Assembly (NCBI GenBank): GCA_002279355.1
Contig: NCBV01000015.1
Span: 1-43,945 of the forward strand
Reading direction: 5' to 3'
Origin: Acidiphilium sp. 37-60-79
GTDB lineage: Bacteria; Pseudomonadota; Alphaproteobacteria; Acetobacterales; Acetobacteraceae
Length of the DNA stretch: 43,945 bases
Of this stretch, positions 17,394 to 25,720 are shown in pieces. Under the pieces are notes generated by a model. The model was not told the DNA's origin, searched no databases, and saw only the letters and a program-made list of their open reading frames with translations. The number at the start of each line of letters is the position of its first letter. Within the stretch, counting starts at the first letter, position 1. A program made the position numbers and the translations under genes.

Positions 17394-19049
17394 TTAAAAG
17401 GTTGCGGAGGTAAGGTGGCCGGCTTGCAGGCGCCAGACCCGGTCGATCTTTTCCACGCCGGTCAGCCGATGGGTGATCAGCAACACGCTGCGGCCTTGGG
17501 TGGTGAGGTTGAGCGTGGTCATGAAATCGCGCTCGGTCGCGGGATCCAGCCCGGCGCAGGGTTCATCGAGGATCAGGATAGGGGCGGGGCTGAGCAGGGT
17601 GCGAGCCAAAGCGAGGCGACGCCCCTCCCCGCCAGAGAATTGCGCGCCTTGCTCACCCACCCAAGCATCGAGCTGATCGGGCAGGCCGCGCACCATATCG
17701 GCGATGCGCGCCGCATCCAGCGCGGCCCATAATTGGTCATCGGTGGCGTCAGGGCGAGCGAGGCGCAAATTGTTGCGCACTGTGTCGGCAAACAAATGCG
17801 TGGTTTGCGCCAGATAAGCGATGCGGGTGCGCACATCGGCGGCGCTGAGCTGGGCCAGATCGACGCCGCCGAGCCGGATGCTGCCCGCTTGCGGCGCAGC
17901 AAGTTTCAACGCGAGGGCCGCGAGGGTGGATTTACCCGCGCCGGAGGGCCCAAGCACCGCGATGCGCGCACCGGCGGGGAGTTGCAGCGATAGACCATCG
18001 AGCACCACGGGGTGATCAGGACTCCAGCGAAATTGCACATCATCGAAGCGGAGTGCTGTGGCGGCAGATAGCGGCACCGGATCGGCAGGATCAGGCACGC
18101 TGGGCGGGGCTTCTGCGGCGGCGATCACGCGACTGGCGGCGGCAGCGGCAACCCCAGCGAGCGCACCAGCGCGTGGCATGCCGCCAACGGCCTCAAAAGC
18201 CGCAATCACCACGAAAGCCGCGATGAGCGCCGCAATCGGTGCGTGGGCACCGCCGATCAGCAGCACCGCGAGCAGGGCCGCTTGGGCCGCAAGAAATGAC
18301 CCGGCTTGCAGCACAGCGCCACGGGCGGCGAGGCCGCGTTCCGCGCTGAACAACCCGGCCTCCTTGGCTTGAATATTGGCCAACATGCGGCCTTCCGCGC
18401 CAAAAACCTTGATCTCGCGCAAGCCCGTCAACGCATCGAGCGCGGCGACGCGCAACGAAGATGCGGCCTCGGTTTGCGCCGTAGCCGCAGCACGGGCGGC
18501 GCGCATGGCGCGAATCGGCAATAGGCCGACGATCAGCACAAACAGAGCCAGCACAAGGATCGCGGCAATCACGCTATCGCGGCCAACCGCCCAAGCGAGG
18601 ATCGGCACCAGCATCAGCGCGGACAAGCCCGGGACCAGAATGCGCAGATAAATCCCGTCCAGCGCGTCGATATCGGTGATCAGGCGCGAGAGTAAATCAC
18701 CTGCGCGGCGCAGGCCAAGGCCGCCAGCAGCGCTCCCGGCGAGGCCGCGCAGGAACCAGACGCGCAACGCCGCCAGGGCGCGGAAGGTCGCATCATGGGT
18801 CGATAGCCGTTCGAGATAGCGCAACACCACGCGCGCCACACCGAGAATCGACAGGCTCAGCGGGACCACCAGCACGAGGCCCGCGATGGCGGCGCCGATA
18901 AAACGGGCCGATTGCGCCATCAGCGCAATACCACTGGCGAGCGCCGCGAGGGCGATCAACGCGCCGAGGATCAGCGCCGGAGCTTGGCGGCGCCAGAGGG
19001 AGAGGATGCGCAGCAAAGGCGGGCGCGGATTAAAGCCGGGTTCGGTCAT
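17394..19049 (-). CDS. cydC: Thiol reductant ABC exporter subunit CydC
   Basis: A 551-residue half-transporter: six membrane helices in residues about 20-290, then an ATPase domain with Walker A GPSGAGKST, signature FSGGEGRRLALARTLL and Walker B ILILDEPCAGLD. With CydD it moves thiols (cysteine, glutathione) or haem-related reductant to the periplasm, needed for cytochrome bd and c-type cytochrome assembly. Its ATG overlaps the cydD stop by four bases (ATGA), so translation is coupled. The cytochrome bd genes cydAB are not here. The neighbouring c-type cytochromes would depend on a suitable periplasmic redox state. Confidence 0.92.
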   Translation of the reverse strand: MTEPGFNPRPPLLRILSLWRRQAPALILGALIALAALASGIALMAQSARFIGAAIAGLVLVVPLSLSILGVARVVLRYLERLSTHDATFRALAALRVWFLRGLAGSAAGGLGLRRAGDLLSRLITDIDALDGIYLRILVPGLSALMLVPILAWAVGRDSVIAAILVLALFVLIVGLLPIRAMRAARAAATAQTEAASSLRVAALDALTGLREIKVFGAEGRMLANIQAKEAGLFSAERGLAARGAVLQAGSFLAAQAALLAVLLIGGAHAPIAALIAAFVVIAAFEAVGGMPRAGALAGVAAAAASRVIAAAEAPPSVPDPADPVPLSAATALRFDDVQFRWSPDHPVVLDGLSLQLPAGARIAVLGPSGAGKSTLAALALKLAAPQAGSIRLGGVDLAQLSAADVRTRIAYLAQTTHLFADTVRNNLRLARPDATDDQLWAALDAARIADMVRGLPDQLDAWVGEQGAQFSGGEGRRLALARTLLSPAPILILDEPCAGLDPATERDFMTTLNLTTQGRSVLLITHRLTGVEKIDRVWRLQAGHLTSATF

Positions 19050-20743
19050 AATACGCTATCGAGCCTGGATAAGGTGCGTGCGCCAAGATCAAGCTTGCGG
19101 CCGGAAAATTCGTGCGCGAAGGCGGCATGGGTCGCGAGAATAACGGTTCGGCCCAAGGTCAGGCGGCGCAGTGCGTCCAGCACGTCGCGCTCGGTCGCGG
19201 GATCAAGCTGAGCGGTTGGTTCATCGAGCAAGAGCAGTTGAGCGTCTTTGAGGAAGGCGCGGGCGATGGCGATGCGCTGCGCCTGCCCCCCCGAAACGCC
19301 GAAGCCACCATCACCGATCAGGCTATTCAGCCCGTCGGGCAGCGCATCGGTAAACGCCGTAACGTGAGCACGTTCGGCGGCGCGCTGCACCGCCTCATCG
19401 CTCGCCTCGGGTTGGCCGAGGCGAATATTATCAGCGATTGAACCGGCGAACAAAAAGGGTTTCTGGCTGATCAGCGCGGTCAAGCGGGCCAAAGCGGCGG
19501 GAACAACCGACTCGATCGGCGCACCGTTGATCGTGATCCGGCCCGATTGCGGGCGCACGCCGCCGAGCAGCAGCTCGATAATGGTGGATTTACCCGAGCC
19601 GGACGGGCCGACCAGCATCATGGTTTCGCCCGCCGGCAGGCGAAAGCTGAGATGGCTGAATACCGGGCCGCGCGCATCGCTCCAGGCGAAACCGACATCC
19701 TCGAACGCGATGGCCACACCTTGGGCTGCGACGGTGCGGATCGGTGGGGTGGCTATCGCGGCGACGGGCTCGGCGCTGGGCAGGGTCGCAAGCCCTTCGG
19801 CAGCGGCCTGGGCGGCCATGCGGTCTTGATAGACCGCGCTGAAATTGCGGAATGGGGTGAAAAACTCCGGAACCAGCAGCAGCGCGAACAAGGCGGTCGG
19901 TATTAAAGCGACATTGCCAGCGCGCAGCGGTGCCGCGAAGCGAAGCGCAATCCCGATCAGGGCAACAGCGGCCGCCAGATCGAGCGCGGTCGAGGAGAGA
20001 AACGCGACCCGCAACACGCGCATGGTGCGTTGGCGCAATTCATCGGCAGCAACCCCAAGGGCGATGGCTTCCGCCTCGGCACGGCCCGCGAGCACGATGG
20101 TGCTGATGCCGCGCACCCGATCAATGAAGCGGGTCTGCAGGCGGGTAAGAGCGGTAAATTGGCGCCGCGAGGCGGCGGCGGCGCCGATTCCCGCGAACGC
20201 CATCGCGATGGGCACCAGTAGGCCGGTGACAGCAAGGATTAGCGCTGTGCGCCAATCGACCAGGAGCGCCGCGAGAACAACGAGGGCCGGGCTGATCAGC
20301 AAAATGGCGGCGGCGGGGATCCACCGGCCAAACAAACCATCCAGCGCCTCAATCCGGTCCACCACCACGCCGGTTAGTTCGGCAGAATGGCGGCCGCGCA
20401 AGCCGGCCGAACCAAGGCTGAGCAAGCGCGACAACACCGCGCCGCGCAGCCGACGGCGGGCGCCAATGCCGAGCGATTTGGCCAACCGCTCCTGGAGGAT
20501 GGTCAGGCCAGCGCGCAAAAGGGCTAGGAGCGAAAAACCTGCGGCGGCCAGAAAAATACTGTGATCGGTGGGATGCAGCACGGCGGCGAGCAGTCGGGTC
20601 GCGCAAAAAATCTGGCCGATGGCAAGGGCGGTTTGCGCGACGCCGGCGGCGATGGCAGGCGAAGCAAGGCGCCGCCCCGCGCCGATTTCATGCCGAAGCC
20701 AGGATTTAGCCGCGATGGTTTCTGCGCTGTCACTCTGAGCCAT
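19046..20743 (-). CDS. cydD: Thiol reductant ABC exporter subunit CydD
   Basis: A 565-residue ABC half-transporter, partner of CydC. The membrane domain spans about residues 30-320; the ATPase domain has Walker A GPSGSGKST, the Q-loop in ALISQKPFLFAG, signature VSGGQAQRIAIARAFL and Walker B LLLLDEPTAQLD. It is the first gene of a minus-strand operon cydD-cydC-ligase. The ATG at 20743 has GGAG unusually close (about two bases), so initiation may be modest. It diverges from panC across 215 bases. Confidence 0.92.
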   Translation of the reverse strand: MAQSDSAETIAAKSWLRHEIGAGRRLASPAIAAGVAQTALAIGQIFCATRLLAAVLHPTDHSIFLAAAGFSLLALLRAGLTILQERLAKSLGIGARRRLRGAVLSRLLSLGSAGLRGRHSAELTGVVVDRIEALDGLFGRWIPAAAILLISPALVVLAALLVDWRTALILAVTGLLVPIAMAFAGIGAAAASRRQFTALTRLQTRFIDRVRGISTIVLAGRAEAEAIALGVAADELRQRTMRVLRVAFLSSTALDLAAAVALIGIALRFAAPLRAGNVALIPTALFALLLVPEFFTPFRNFSAVYQDRMAAQAAAEGLATLPSAEPVAAIATPPIRTVAAQGVAIAFEDVGFAWSDARGPVFSHLSFRLPAGETMMLVGPSGSGKSTIIELLLGGVRPQSGRITINGAPIESVVPAALARLTALISQKPFLFAGSIADNIRLGQPEASDEAVQRAAERAHVTAFTDALPDGLNSLIGDGGFGVSGGQAQRIAIARAFLKDAQLLLLDEPTAQLDPATERDVLDALRRLTLGRTVILATHAAFAHEFSGRKLDLGARTLSRLDSVL

Positions 20744-20958
20744 GCCATCTCCATATAAAGTTCCGCGCTAAAACCCAAGCCCCGGCAGCTTGCGCGCCCG
20801 CGCAATGTGGCACAGATGACCGCCGGAACATAACAGGACCATTAAAATCACTTTAGAAACGATCATGAACAAAGGGTGATTCTGGTCGTCGCGAACTCTG
20901 GACGCGGGCGTTGCTCTGTCGCATGAGGCGGAGCAGAAATTGGAAACGAGGTCATACA

Positions 20959-21834
20959 ATGATCATTGCCCGCACAATCGAGGCGTTGGATGCCGCACGC
21001 ACCACGCTGGGGCCGTTGGCGCTGGTGCCGACGATGGGCGCGCTGCATGCGGGCCATGTGTCGTTGGTGGCGGCAGCGCACGAATCGGGGCTGGCGGTGG
21101 CTGCGTCGATTTTCGTCAATCCGCTGCAATTCGGGCCGAATGAGGATTTTGCCCGTTATCCGCGCGATGAGGCGGCGGATTTGGCGGCGCTGCGCGCGGC
21201 GGGCTGTGCGCTGGCGTGGCTTCCCGATGCGTCGGTCATGTATCCGTCGGGCGATGCAACGGTGATTGAGGTGGCTGGGCCCGCGCAACGCTGGGAGGGT
21301 GCGGCGCGGCCGAGCCATTTTCGCGGGGTGGCGACGGTGGTGGCAAAATTATTCGGCCAAATTCGCCCCGAGCGCGCTTATTTTGGCGAAAAAGATTGGC
21401 AGCAAGTGCAAGTTGTCAGTCGGATGGCGCGCGATTTGGCGCTGCCGGTAACAATTGTGACGGTACCGACGATGCGCGAGCCTGATGGGTTAGCGTTATC
21501 GTCGCGCAACCGCTATCTGGCGCCGGAGGAGCGGCGCAGGGCGGCAATTTTACCCGCAACCTTGCAGGATTTACGCGCTGAATTACAAAATGACGCGGTG
21601 GCTGAAAGCGCAACGGCGGCAGCGCTTGAGCGCGCTCATACGCGACTGCGCGATCATGGATTCGCGGTCGATTATGTCGCGCTGGTGGATGCTGTTTCGC
21701 TCGAGCCGATCACGTGTCCGCGCGCCGGGAGCCGGTTGCTGGCGGCAGCACGGCTCGGTGCGGTGCGATTGCTGGATACGATGAGCGTGGATATGACGAT
21801 GGTGCGGGAAGAAATATCGAGTGAGGTTCACTGA
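20959..21834 (+). CDS. panC: Pantothenate synthetase PanC
   Basis: A 291-residue ligase joining pantoate and beta-alanine with ATP to give pantothenate. The nucleotide-binding HIGH-like motif is in PTMGALHAGHVSLV (about residues 22-35), with FVNPLQFGPNEDF and KLFGQIRPERAYFGEKDWQQ after it, and the KMSKS-equivalent region around LALSSRN. The ATG at 20959 follows CGAGG seven bases upstream. panB is not adjacent. Divergent from cydD. Confidence 0.96.
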   Translation: MIIARTIEALDAARTTLGPLALVPTMGALHAGHVSLVAAAHESGLAVAASIFVNPLQFGPNEDFARYPRDEAADLAALRAAGCALAWLPDASVMYPSGDATVIEVAGPAQRWEGAARPSHFRGVATVVAKLFGQIRPERAYFGEKDWQQVQVVSRMARDLALPVTIVTVPTMREPDGLALSSRNRYLAPEERRRAAILPATLQDLRAELQNDAVAESATAAALERAHTRLRDHGFAVDYVALVDAVSLEPITCPRAGSRLLAAARLGAVRLLDTMSVDMTMVREEISSEVH

Positions 21835-21934
21835 AAATTCATTTTTAGCCACGATTATAAGTTCAGCAAAACAGAGATGAGGTCGCAAAATGCGGCAGCT
21901 GGATGAGCCGACGATCAAGAATGGCTGAGAGTGG

Positions 21935-23026
21935 ATGATGAGTAATGTTGCCCCTGATGAAGCTGCATTTGCTGCCCCCCCATTAGATTTGCGCGATGAT
22001 ATAAGCGGGTTCGACCCGATCACCTCAGAGGCGAGTGATGCGAGCGAGGCAGCGCGCCGCCATGCCGCGATCCGTCGGCTGGAGGCGACTGACCGGCGGC
22101 GTTTGGCTGCACGGCTTGATAGCGCCATTCAGGAACATGGATTTGCCTTGCGCTATGCGCCGCGACTGACCGCCCTGACCGCAGCGGCAGAGGCATCACT
22201 CGACGTGGGCAGAGTGAACCAGGATGGCTTGGAACGCAGCGAATGGGCTTCTGGCGGGCCGAATGAGGGCCGGTTGCGCAGCGCACGCGGCGATAAAGAC
22301 CGATTTGGCCATAATCGATTTGACCCCCGAGCAACCGGAGCCAACGCGGCGCGCTCGCTGTTCTGCGGCGCAGAGCTGATTATCGGGGTACAGCATCGGC
22401 GCCGTGGGGTCGTGCCGGTGGAGCGCTATTTGCGCTCGGTGAAGCGCGCCCCCCTGATCGCCTCCGTCATCGTCGAGGGCCTGACCGAGGCGTTGGCCGA
22501 AATAGCCGCTTGGCCTGCCGCCTGGACATTGAGTGTGGTGGTGCCGCCGCGCCTCGCTGATTTGGCGGCCTTGCACCAAGCACTCAGCAAGGTTCCGCCG
22601 GACCAAGCGCGTCGCGTTGCGTTCATGGTGGATGAAGCAACGCTCATCTCTGACGGTCTTGACGCGCTCGATTGGCTCGATGCGCTGCGCAGCGACGGGT
22701 TTGGCCTGATTCTCGATCGGTTTGGCGGCCGGTTTGGCAGTTTGGCGCTGCTCCGCAGCCTGCCCCTGACCGGCGTAAAATTGGATCGGGCATTGCTGCA
22801 TAGTGAGCCGAGCCAACGCCAATCCAACTTGGTGCTGACCGAGGCAAGCATTGCGATTGGGCATGATCTCGGCCTGATGGTGATCGCCGGCGGGGTGGAA
22901 ACCGAGACCGATTATAATTTGCTCCAGCGCTTGGGCATTGATGCAGTGCAAGGCAATTGGGCCGGGGCCGCGGTGACTGCGTCCGCGATTCATCATTCAC
23001 CACACGGGGCGCCGCACGCCGCCTGA
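21935..23026 (+). CDS. Degenerate EAL-domain protein, probably not a phosphodiesterase
   Basis: A 363-residue protein. From about residue 60 it follows the EAL fold (FALRYAPRL, then a barrel ending GIDAVQGNWAG, the counterpart of the usual QGY/QGF segment). The catalytic signatures are changed: the EAL motif reads AELIIG near residue 144, the DDFGTG loop reads LDRFGGRFGSL near residue 260, and the loop-6 AEGVE reads AGGVETE near residue 317. About 55 charged, low-complexity residues are inserted before the altered EAL motif. Cleavage of cyclic di-GMP is therefore unlikely; a cyclic di-GMP sensor or scaffold is possible. No GGDEF, sensory or membrane part is present. Adjacent ATGs at 21935 and 21938 are equivalent starts. 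Confidence 0.75.
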   Translation: MMSNVAPDEAAFAAPPLDLRDDISGFDPITSEASDASEAARRHAAIRRLEATDRRRLAARLDSAIQEHGFALRYAPRLTALTAAAEASLDVGRVNQDGLERSEWASGGPNEGRLRSARGDKDRFGHNRFDPRATGANAARSLFCGAELIIGVQHRRRGVVPVERYLRSVKRAPLIASVIVEGLTEALAEIAAWPAAWTLSVVVPPRLADLAALHQALSKVPPDQARRVAFMVDEATLISDGLDALDWLDALRSDGFGLILDRFGGRFGSLALLRSLPLTGVKLDRALLHSEPSQRQSNLVLTEASIAIGHDLGLMVIAGGVETETDYNLLQRLGIDAVQGNWAGAAVTASAIHHSPHGAPHAA

Positions 23027-23068
23027 AGCCATTGGCGCGCAGGGCCGGTCGCGGCTGCTGGCTGATCC

Positions 23069-23407
23069 GTGCTTGCCAAAAGCCGCAAACCGGATCATGC
23101 CGCGATCGTGAATAATTCCAATCCAACGGATCCGGCGGCGGCCGAGGCAATTTTGACTCTGTGCCGAGAGCGCGGCCCGGCAAAATCGATTTGTCCAACC
23201 GATGCCGCCCGCCGACTAGCCGGACAACCGTCTGACTTAGCCTGGCGCGCTGCTTTGCCGCGGATCAAGCGAGCGGCTGCAGGGCTTGCACAAGCCGGGA
23301 TTATCGACATTTTACGCAAGGGCAAACCCGTTGCACCGGCGGACGCACGTGGCGTGGTGCGGCTTCGGCTGCGCGATGAGGTCGATAAAACTGAAGGAGC
23401 GGACTGA
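23069..23407 (+). CDS. DUF3253 protein
   Basis: A 112-residue protein matching the DUF3253 pattern: AILTLCRERGPAKSICPTDA, a W in DLAWRAALPRIKRAAA, and KGKPVAPADARGVVRLRL. It looks like a small winged-helix-like fold, so nucleic-acid binding is conceivable but unproven. The start is uncertain: GTG at 23069 or GTG at 23108, neither with a strong ribosome-binding site. Its stop overlaps the ATG of the next gene by one base. It heads a coupled run DUF3253-DUF1499-small ORF-phosphodiesterase. Confidence 0.8.
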   Translation: MLAKSRKPDHAAIVNNSNPTDPAAAEAILTLCRERGPAKSICPTDAARRLAGQPSDLAWRAALPRIKRAAAGLAQAGIIDILRKGKPVAPADARGVVRLRLRDEVDKTEGAD

Positions 23408-23889
23408 TGGCTGTTGGTCTTTTACCGCTAATTTTGAGCTTAGTGTTTCCGCTATGCGGCACTCCCGGCGCGAAGAACGTGCCAGCGCCGGGGGTGCTGG
23501 ATTTCGCGCATCTGACCCTGCCAACCTCGCCGAATAAGGCGCTGGCCGCGCCAGCCGGGTTCAGCCCCAAGCCTGATTTGGTGACGCCCGCCTATGCGCT
23601 GCCGCCGGACCAACTCTTTGAAACGGTGCGCACGACGCTGCTGGCTATGCCAAATACCTATGCGCTCGATGATCACCCGGGGCATCTTCAAGCAGCTTTC
23701 GTCGCACGCACGCCGCGCGCCAATTTCCCGGACATCATCGCGATTGCGGTGCAGCCTGATGCGCAAGGCGGATCGCAGCTGGTGATGTATTCCCATTCGA
23801 TTTACGGCCACTCGGATTTGGGTGCCAATCTGGCGCGGCTGACCGCCTGGCTTGCCGCGATCAACGCAAAACTCCCCGCGAAACCATGA
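23407..23889 (+). CDS. DUF1499 protein, probably exported
   Basis: A 160-residue protein. An N-terminal hydrophobic stretch (about residues 3-18) may be a signal peptide or anchor. The rest follows DUF1499: LTLPTSPNKALA where the family has a TSPN-type motif, then PPDQLFETV, and a C terminus SIYGHSDLGANLARLTAWLAAI that closely matches the family ending. Function is unknown. It overlaps the upstream gene by one base (TGATG) and its own stop overlaps the ATG of a 19-codon ORF. Confidence 0.8.
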   Translation: MAVGLLPLILSLVFPLCGTPGAKNVPAPGVLDFAHLTLPTSPNKALAAPAGFSPKPDLVTPAYALPPDQLFETVRTTLLAMPNTYALDDHPGHLQAAFVARTPRANFPDIIAIAVQPDAQGGSQLVMYSHSIYGHSDLGANLARLTAWLAAINAKLPAKP

Positions 23890-23945
23890 AATTTGATCTG
23901 ATTCTCGCCGACCAACGGCGCGATTGGTTGGATCGCGCCGGGTGA
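23886..23945 (+). CDS. 19-codon ORF linking DUF1499 and phosphodiesterase genes
   Basis: The ATG at 23886 overlaps the DUF1499 stop (ATGA), and the stop at 23943-23945 overlaps the GTG of the next gene (GTGA). It encodes MKFDLILADQRRDWLDRAG. Both junctions are classic termination-reinitiation overlaps. The phosphodiesterase GTG at 23942 has no Shine-Dalgarno sequence of its own, so translating this ORF would be what delivers ribosomes to it. It could be a small functional peptide, a pure coupling device, or chance. Confidence 0.45.
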   Translation: MKFDLILADQRRDWLDRAG

Positions 23946-24874
23946 CCGCGCCAAAAAGATTTCCCGTATTTGGCCATCGTGGCGCACGGGGTTTGGCGCC
24001 GGAGAATAGTTTGCCCGGCTTTGCGCTGGCGCGGGATTTGGCGCTGACCGGCGTCGAGTTCGATATTGCATTAAGCGCCGATGACGTCGCGCTGGTGCAT
24101 CATGATCCGCAATTGAACGCCGAGATCACCCGCGATGCGGCGGGACAATATCTGGCCGCACCCGGGCCGATTTTGCGTGATCGCGCGGCTGCCGATTTGG
24201 CTGGCTTTGATATTGGCCGGGCCCAACCAGGTTCGGCCTATGCGGCCCGCTACCCAACGCAGCGTGCGCTGGATGCTGTGCGAATCCCAACCTTGCGCCA
24301 AGTGCTGGACGCGCTGGGGCCACTCGATGTGTTGATCGAGTTAAAGAGCTTTCCCGACCGGCCGTCATTGACGGCGCCGCCGGATGTCATGGCGGCTGCG
24401 GTGATTGCGGTGTTGCGGCAGCATCAGGCCATTGAGCGGACCCTGTTGTTCGCGTTTGACTGGCGGGTGCTGCGCGCGGTGGCTGGATTGGAGCCGCTTC
24501 TGCGGCGCTGCTGCCTCACCGCCCCCGACACCGTCGCGCCGATCAGCGCGACGGGCGGACGCCTTTGGCTGGATGATATCGATTTAGACGCGTTCGGCGG
24601 CGAGGTGGCTCGGGCCGTGGCCGCCACCGGCGCCTGCGCTTGGGCGCCGCTGCACAGCACGCTTGATCGGCGCTCGTGCGAGCTGGCGCAGTCGCTCGGC
24701 CTCGCGGTCATACCGTGGACCGTCAATCTCCCGAGCGACATTGAAACCATGATCGCTCTCGGTGTCGATGCGTTGATTTCCGACTATCCGGACCGGGTGA
24801 TTGCCAGGCTGCGGGGCGAAGGACGCGATGTGGCGCCCCCGGGATTCGTCGCGACCTTGCGGCACAATCGCTGA
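23942..24874 (+). CDS. Glycerophosphodiester phosphodiesterase family protein
   Basis: A 310-residue TIM-barrel enzyme hydrolysing glycerophosphodiesters to glycerol-3-phosphate and an alcohol. The catalytic set is visible: HRGARGLAPENSLPGF (first His and Glu region), GVEFDIALSADD (metal-binding E and D) and VHHDP (second His), then IELKS and the C-terminal ALISDYPDRV typical of the family. No signal peptide, so cytoplasmic. The GTG at 23942 is chosen because it overlaps the stop of the preceding small ORF; a TTG at 23924 is the alternative. Its 3' end overlaps an opposing gene by about 290 bases. Confidence 0.88.
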   Translation: MTAPKRFPVFGHRGARGLAPENSLPGFALARDLALTGVEFDIALSADDVALVHHDPQLNAEITRDAAGQYLAAPGPILRDRAAADLAGFDIGRAQPGSAYAARYPTQRALDAVRIPTLRQVLDALGPLDVLIELKSFPDRPSLTAPPDVMAAAVIAVLRQHQAIERTLLFAFDWRVLRAVAGLEPLLRRCCLTAPDTVAPISATGGRLWLDDIDLDAFGGEVARAVAATGACAWAPLHSTLDRRSCELAQSLGLAVIPWTVNLPSDIETMIALGVDALISDYPDRVIARLRGEGRDVAPPGFVATLRHNR

Positions 24875-25501
24875 ATCCCAGAAATTAGCACGGCGCGCGG
24901 CGCGGCCGAGAAAGTCACGCATGGCCGGGGCGCGCCATGCCCCGATGCCGGTGAGCGCATCAATGGGCGCGAATAATTCGTGGGCGTGAGCCAAGCTGCC
25001 GCAGGCGAATTCCTGGAACTGCCTCGGTTTGAGCGCATAGAGCACGCGAATATCACGCACCGGCAGCACCAACGGCCGGGTTGGTTCCTCATCGAGCAGG
25101 CCGGTTGCGCGCCAACGCGGGATCGCCTCGGTGCCAGGAACCGGGCTGAGCAGCCAGGCGAGTGGGCAGGTGATCAGCAAGGAATGCAGGCTCGGCGCGT
25201 AGCGCGAGCGTTTATCGAGCAGATTTTGCAAGCCACCACAGACTTCGATGGCAAACAAATCGACATACGGATCATTGGCATCGCCGCCGAACCACAACCA
25301 TAGCCCATCGGGCACGGTGCGCATCCGCGCTGAGCCTGGAACTTTGAGCAGCGGTGACTCAGGATCGGTTTCACTACAGGGCCGCGCCTTAAGCCACGCG
25401 CCGGTCGCGCCGAAATCAGCGTTTTCGAGGCCGGGCGGCGTTTGCGGCCAAGCGCGCATGGTTTGCCGAAAAAATGCGTCGAGACTTAGAAAACCTGTCA
25501 T
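24584..25501 (-). CDS. Unknown protein, long antisense overlap with the phosphodiesterase gene
   Basis: Not recognised. The frame from the ATG at 25501 gives 305 residues: MTGFLSLDAFFRQTMRAWPQ, a tract DGLWLWFGGDANDPYVDLF, then LLDEEPTRPLVLPVRDIRVL. The first 210 or so residues look like a real soluble protein with balanced composition. The last 95 or so lie antisense to the phosphodiesterase gene and become rich in Arg, Ala and Gly, so the natural end may have been lost by a frameshift near 24870 or may truly overlap. A GTG at 25513 is an alternative start. It diverges from the efflux operon across the 21-bp palindrome, so it may be co-regulated with it; it shows no helix-turn-helix. Confidence 0.5.
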   Translation of the reverse strand: MTGFLSLDAFFRQTMRAWPQTPPGLENADFGATGAWLKARPCSETDPESPLLKVPGSARMRTVPDGLWLWFGGDANDPYVDLFAIEVCGGLQNLLDKRSRYAPSLHSLLITCPLAWLLSPVPGTEAIPRWRATGLLDEEPTRPLVLPVRDIRVLYALKPRQFQEFACGSLAHAHELFAPIDALTGIGAWRAPAMRDFLGRAARRANFWDSAIVPQGRDESRGRHIASFAPQPGNHPVRIVGNQRIDTESDHGFNVAREIDGPRYDREAERLRQLARAPIKRAVQRRPSAGAGGGHGPSHLAAERV

Positions 25502-25533
25502 TTTTGGACCCACTTGTTCGATATGAGACAGAA

Positions 25534-25554
25534 AATACTACCTTAGGTAGTATT
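25534..25554. promoter_or_regulatory. 21-bp perfect palindromic operator at the efflux operon
   Basis: AATACTACCT (25534-25543), a central T, and AGGTAGTATT (25545-25554) form perfect 10-bp arms. It sits between the divergent unknown gene and emrA. A TATCAT hexamer (25556-25561) just downstream resembles a -10 element for the efflux operon, so a bound TetR- or MarR-type dimer would block it. No regulator gene of these families is in the neighbourhood. Confidence 0.65.
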
Positions 25555-25720
25555 CTATCATTATCGATGCTTGGCAAGTGCTTTTGCTGCAGGCAACGAA
25601 AGATTACGCAGGTGAGACAATCAAACAAGTCGGTTAGCGTCACTGGATTTTCTCTGCAGGATCGGCCAGATCACAATGACGCAAGCGCGCAGAGACGCAT
25701 AATCAGGATGAGTGCCAACA

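Noticed and set aside
19845-20564. 239-codon plus-strand frame over cydD
   Set aside because: Arg/Ala/Ser-rich shadow of the cydD membrane domain.
20744-20958. FNR-type site between cydD and panC
   Set aside because: cydDC genes are often oxygen-regulated, so I looked, but no TTGAT-N4-ATCAA-like sequence is present.
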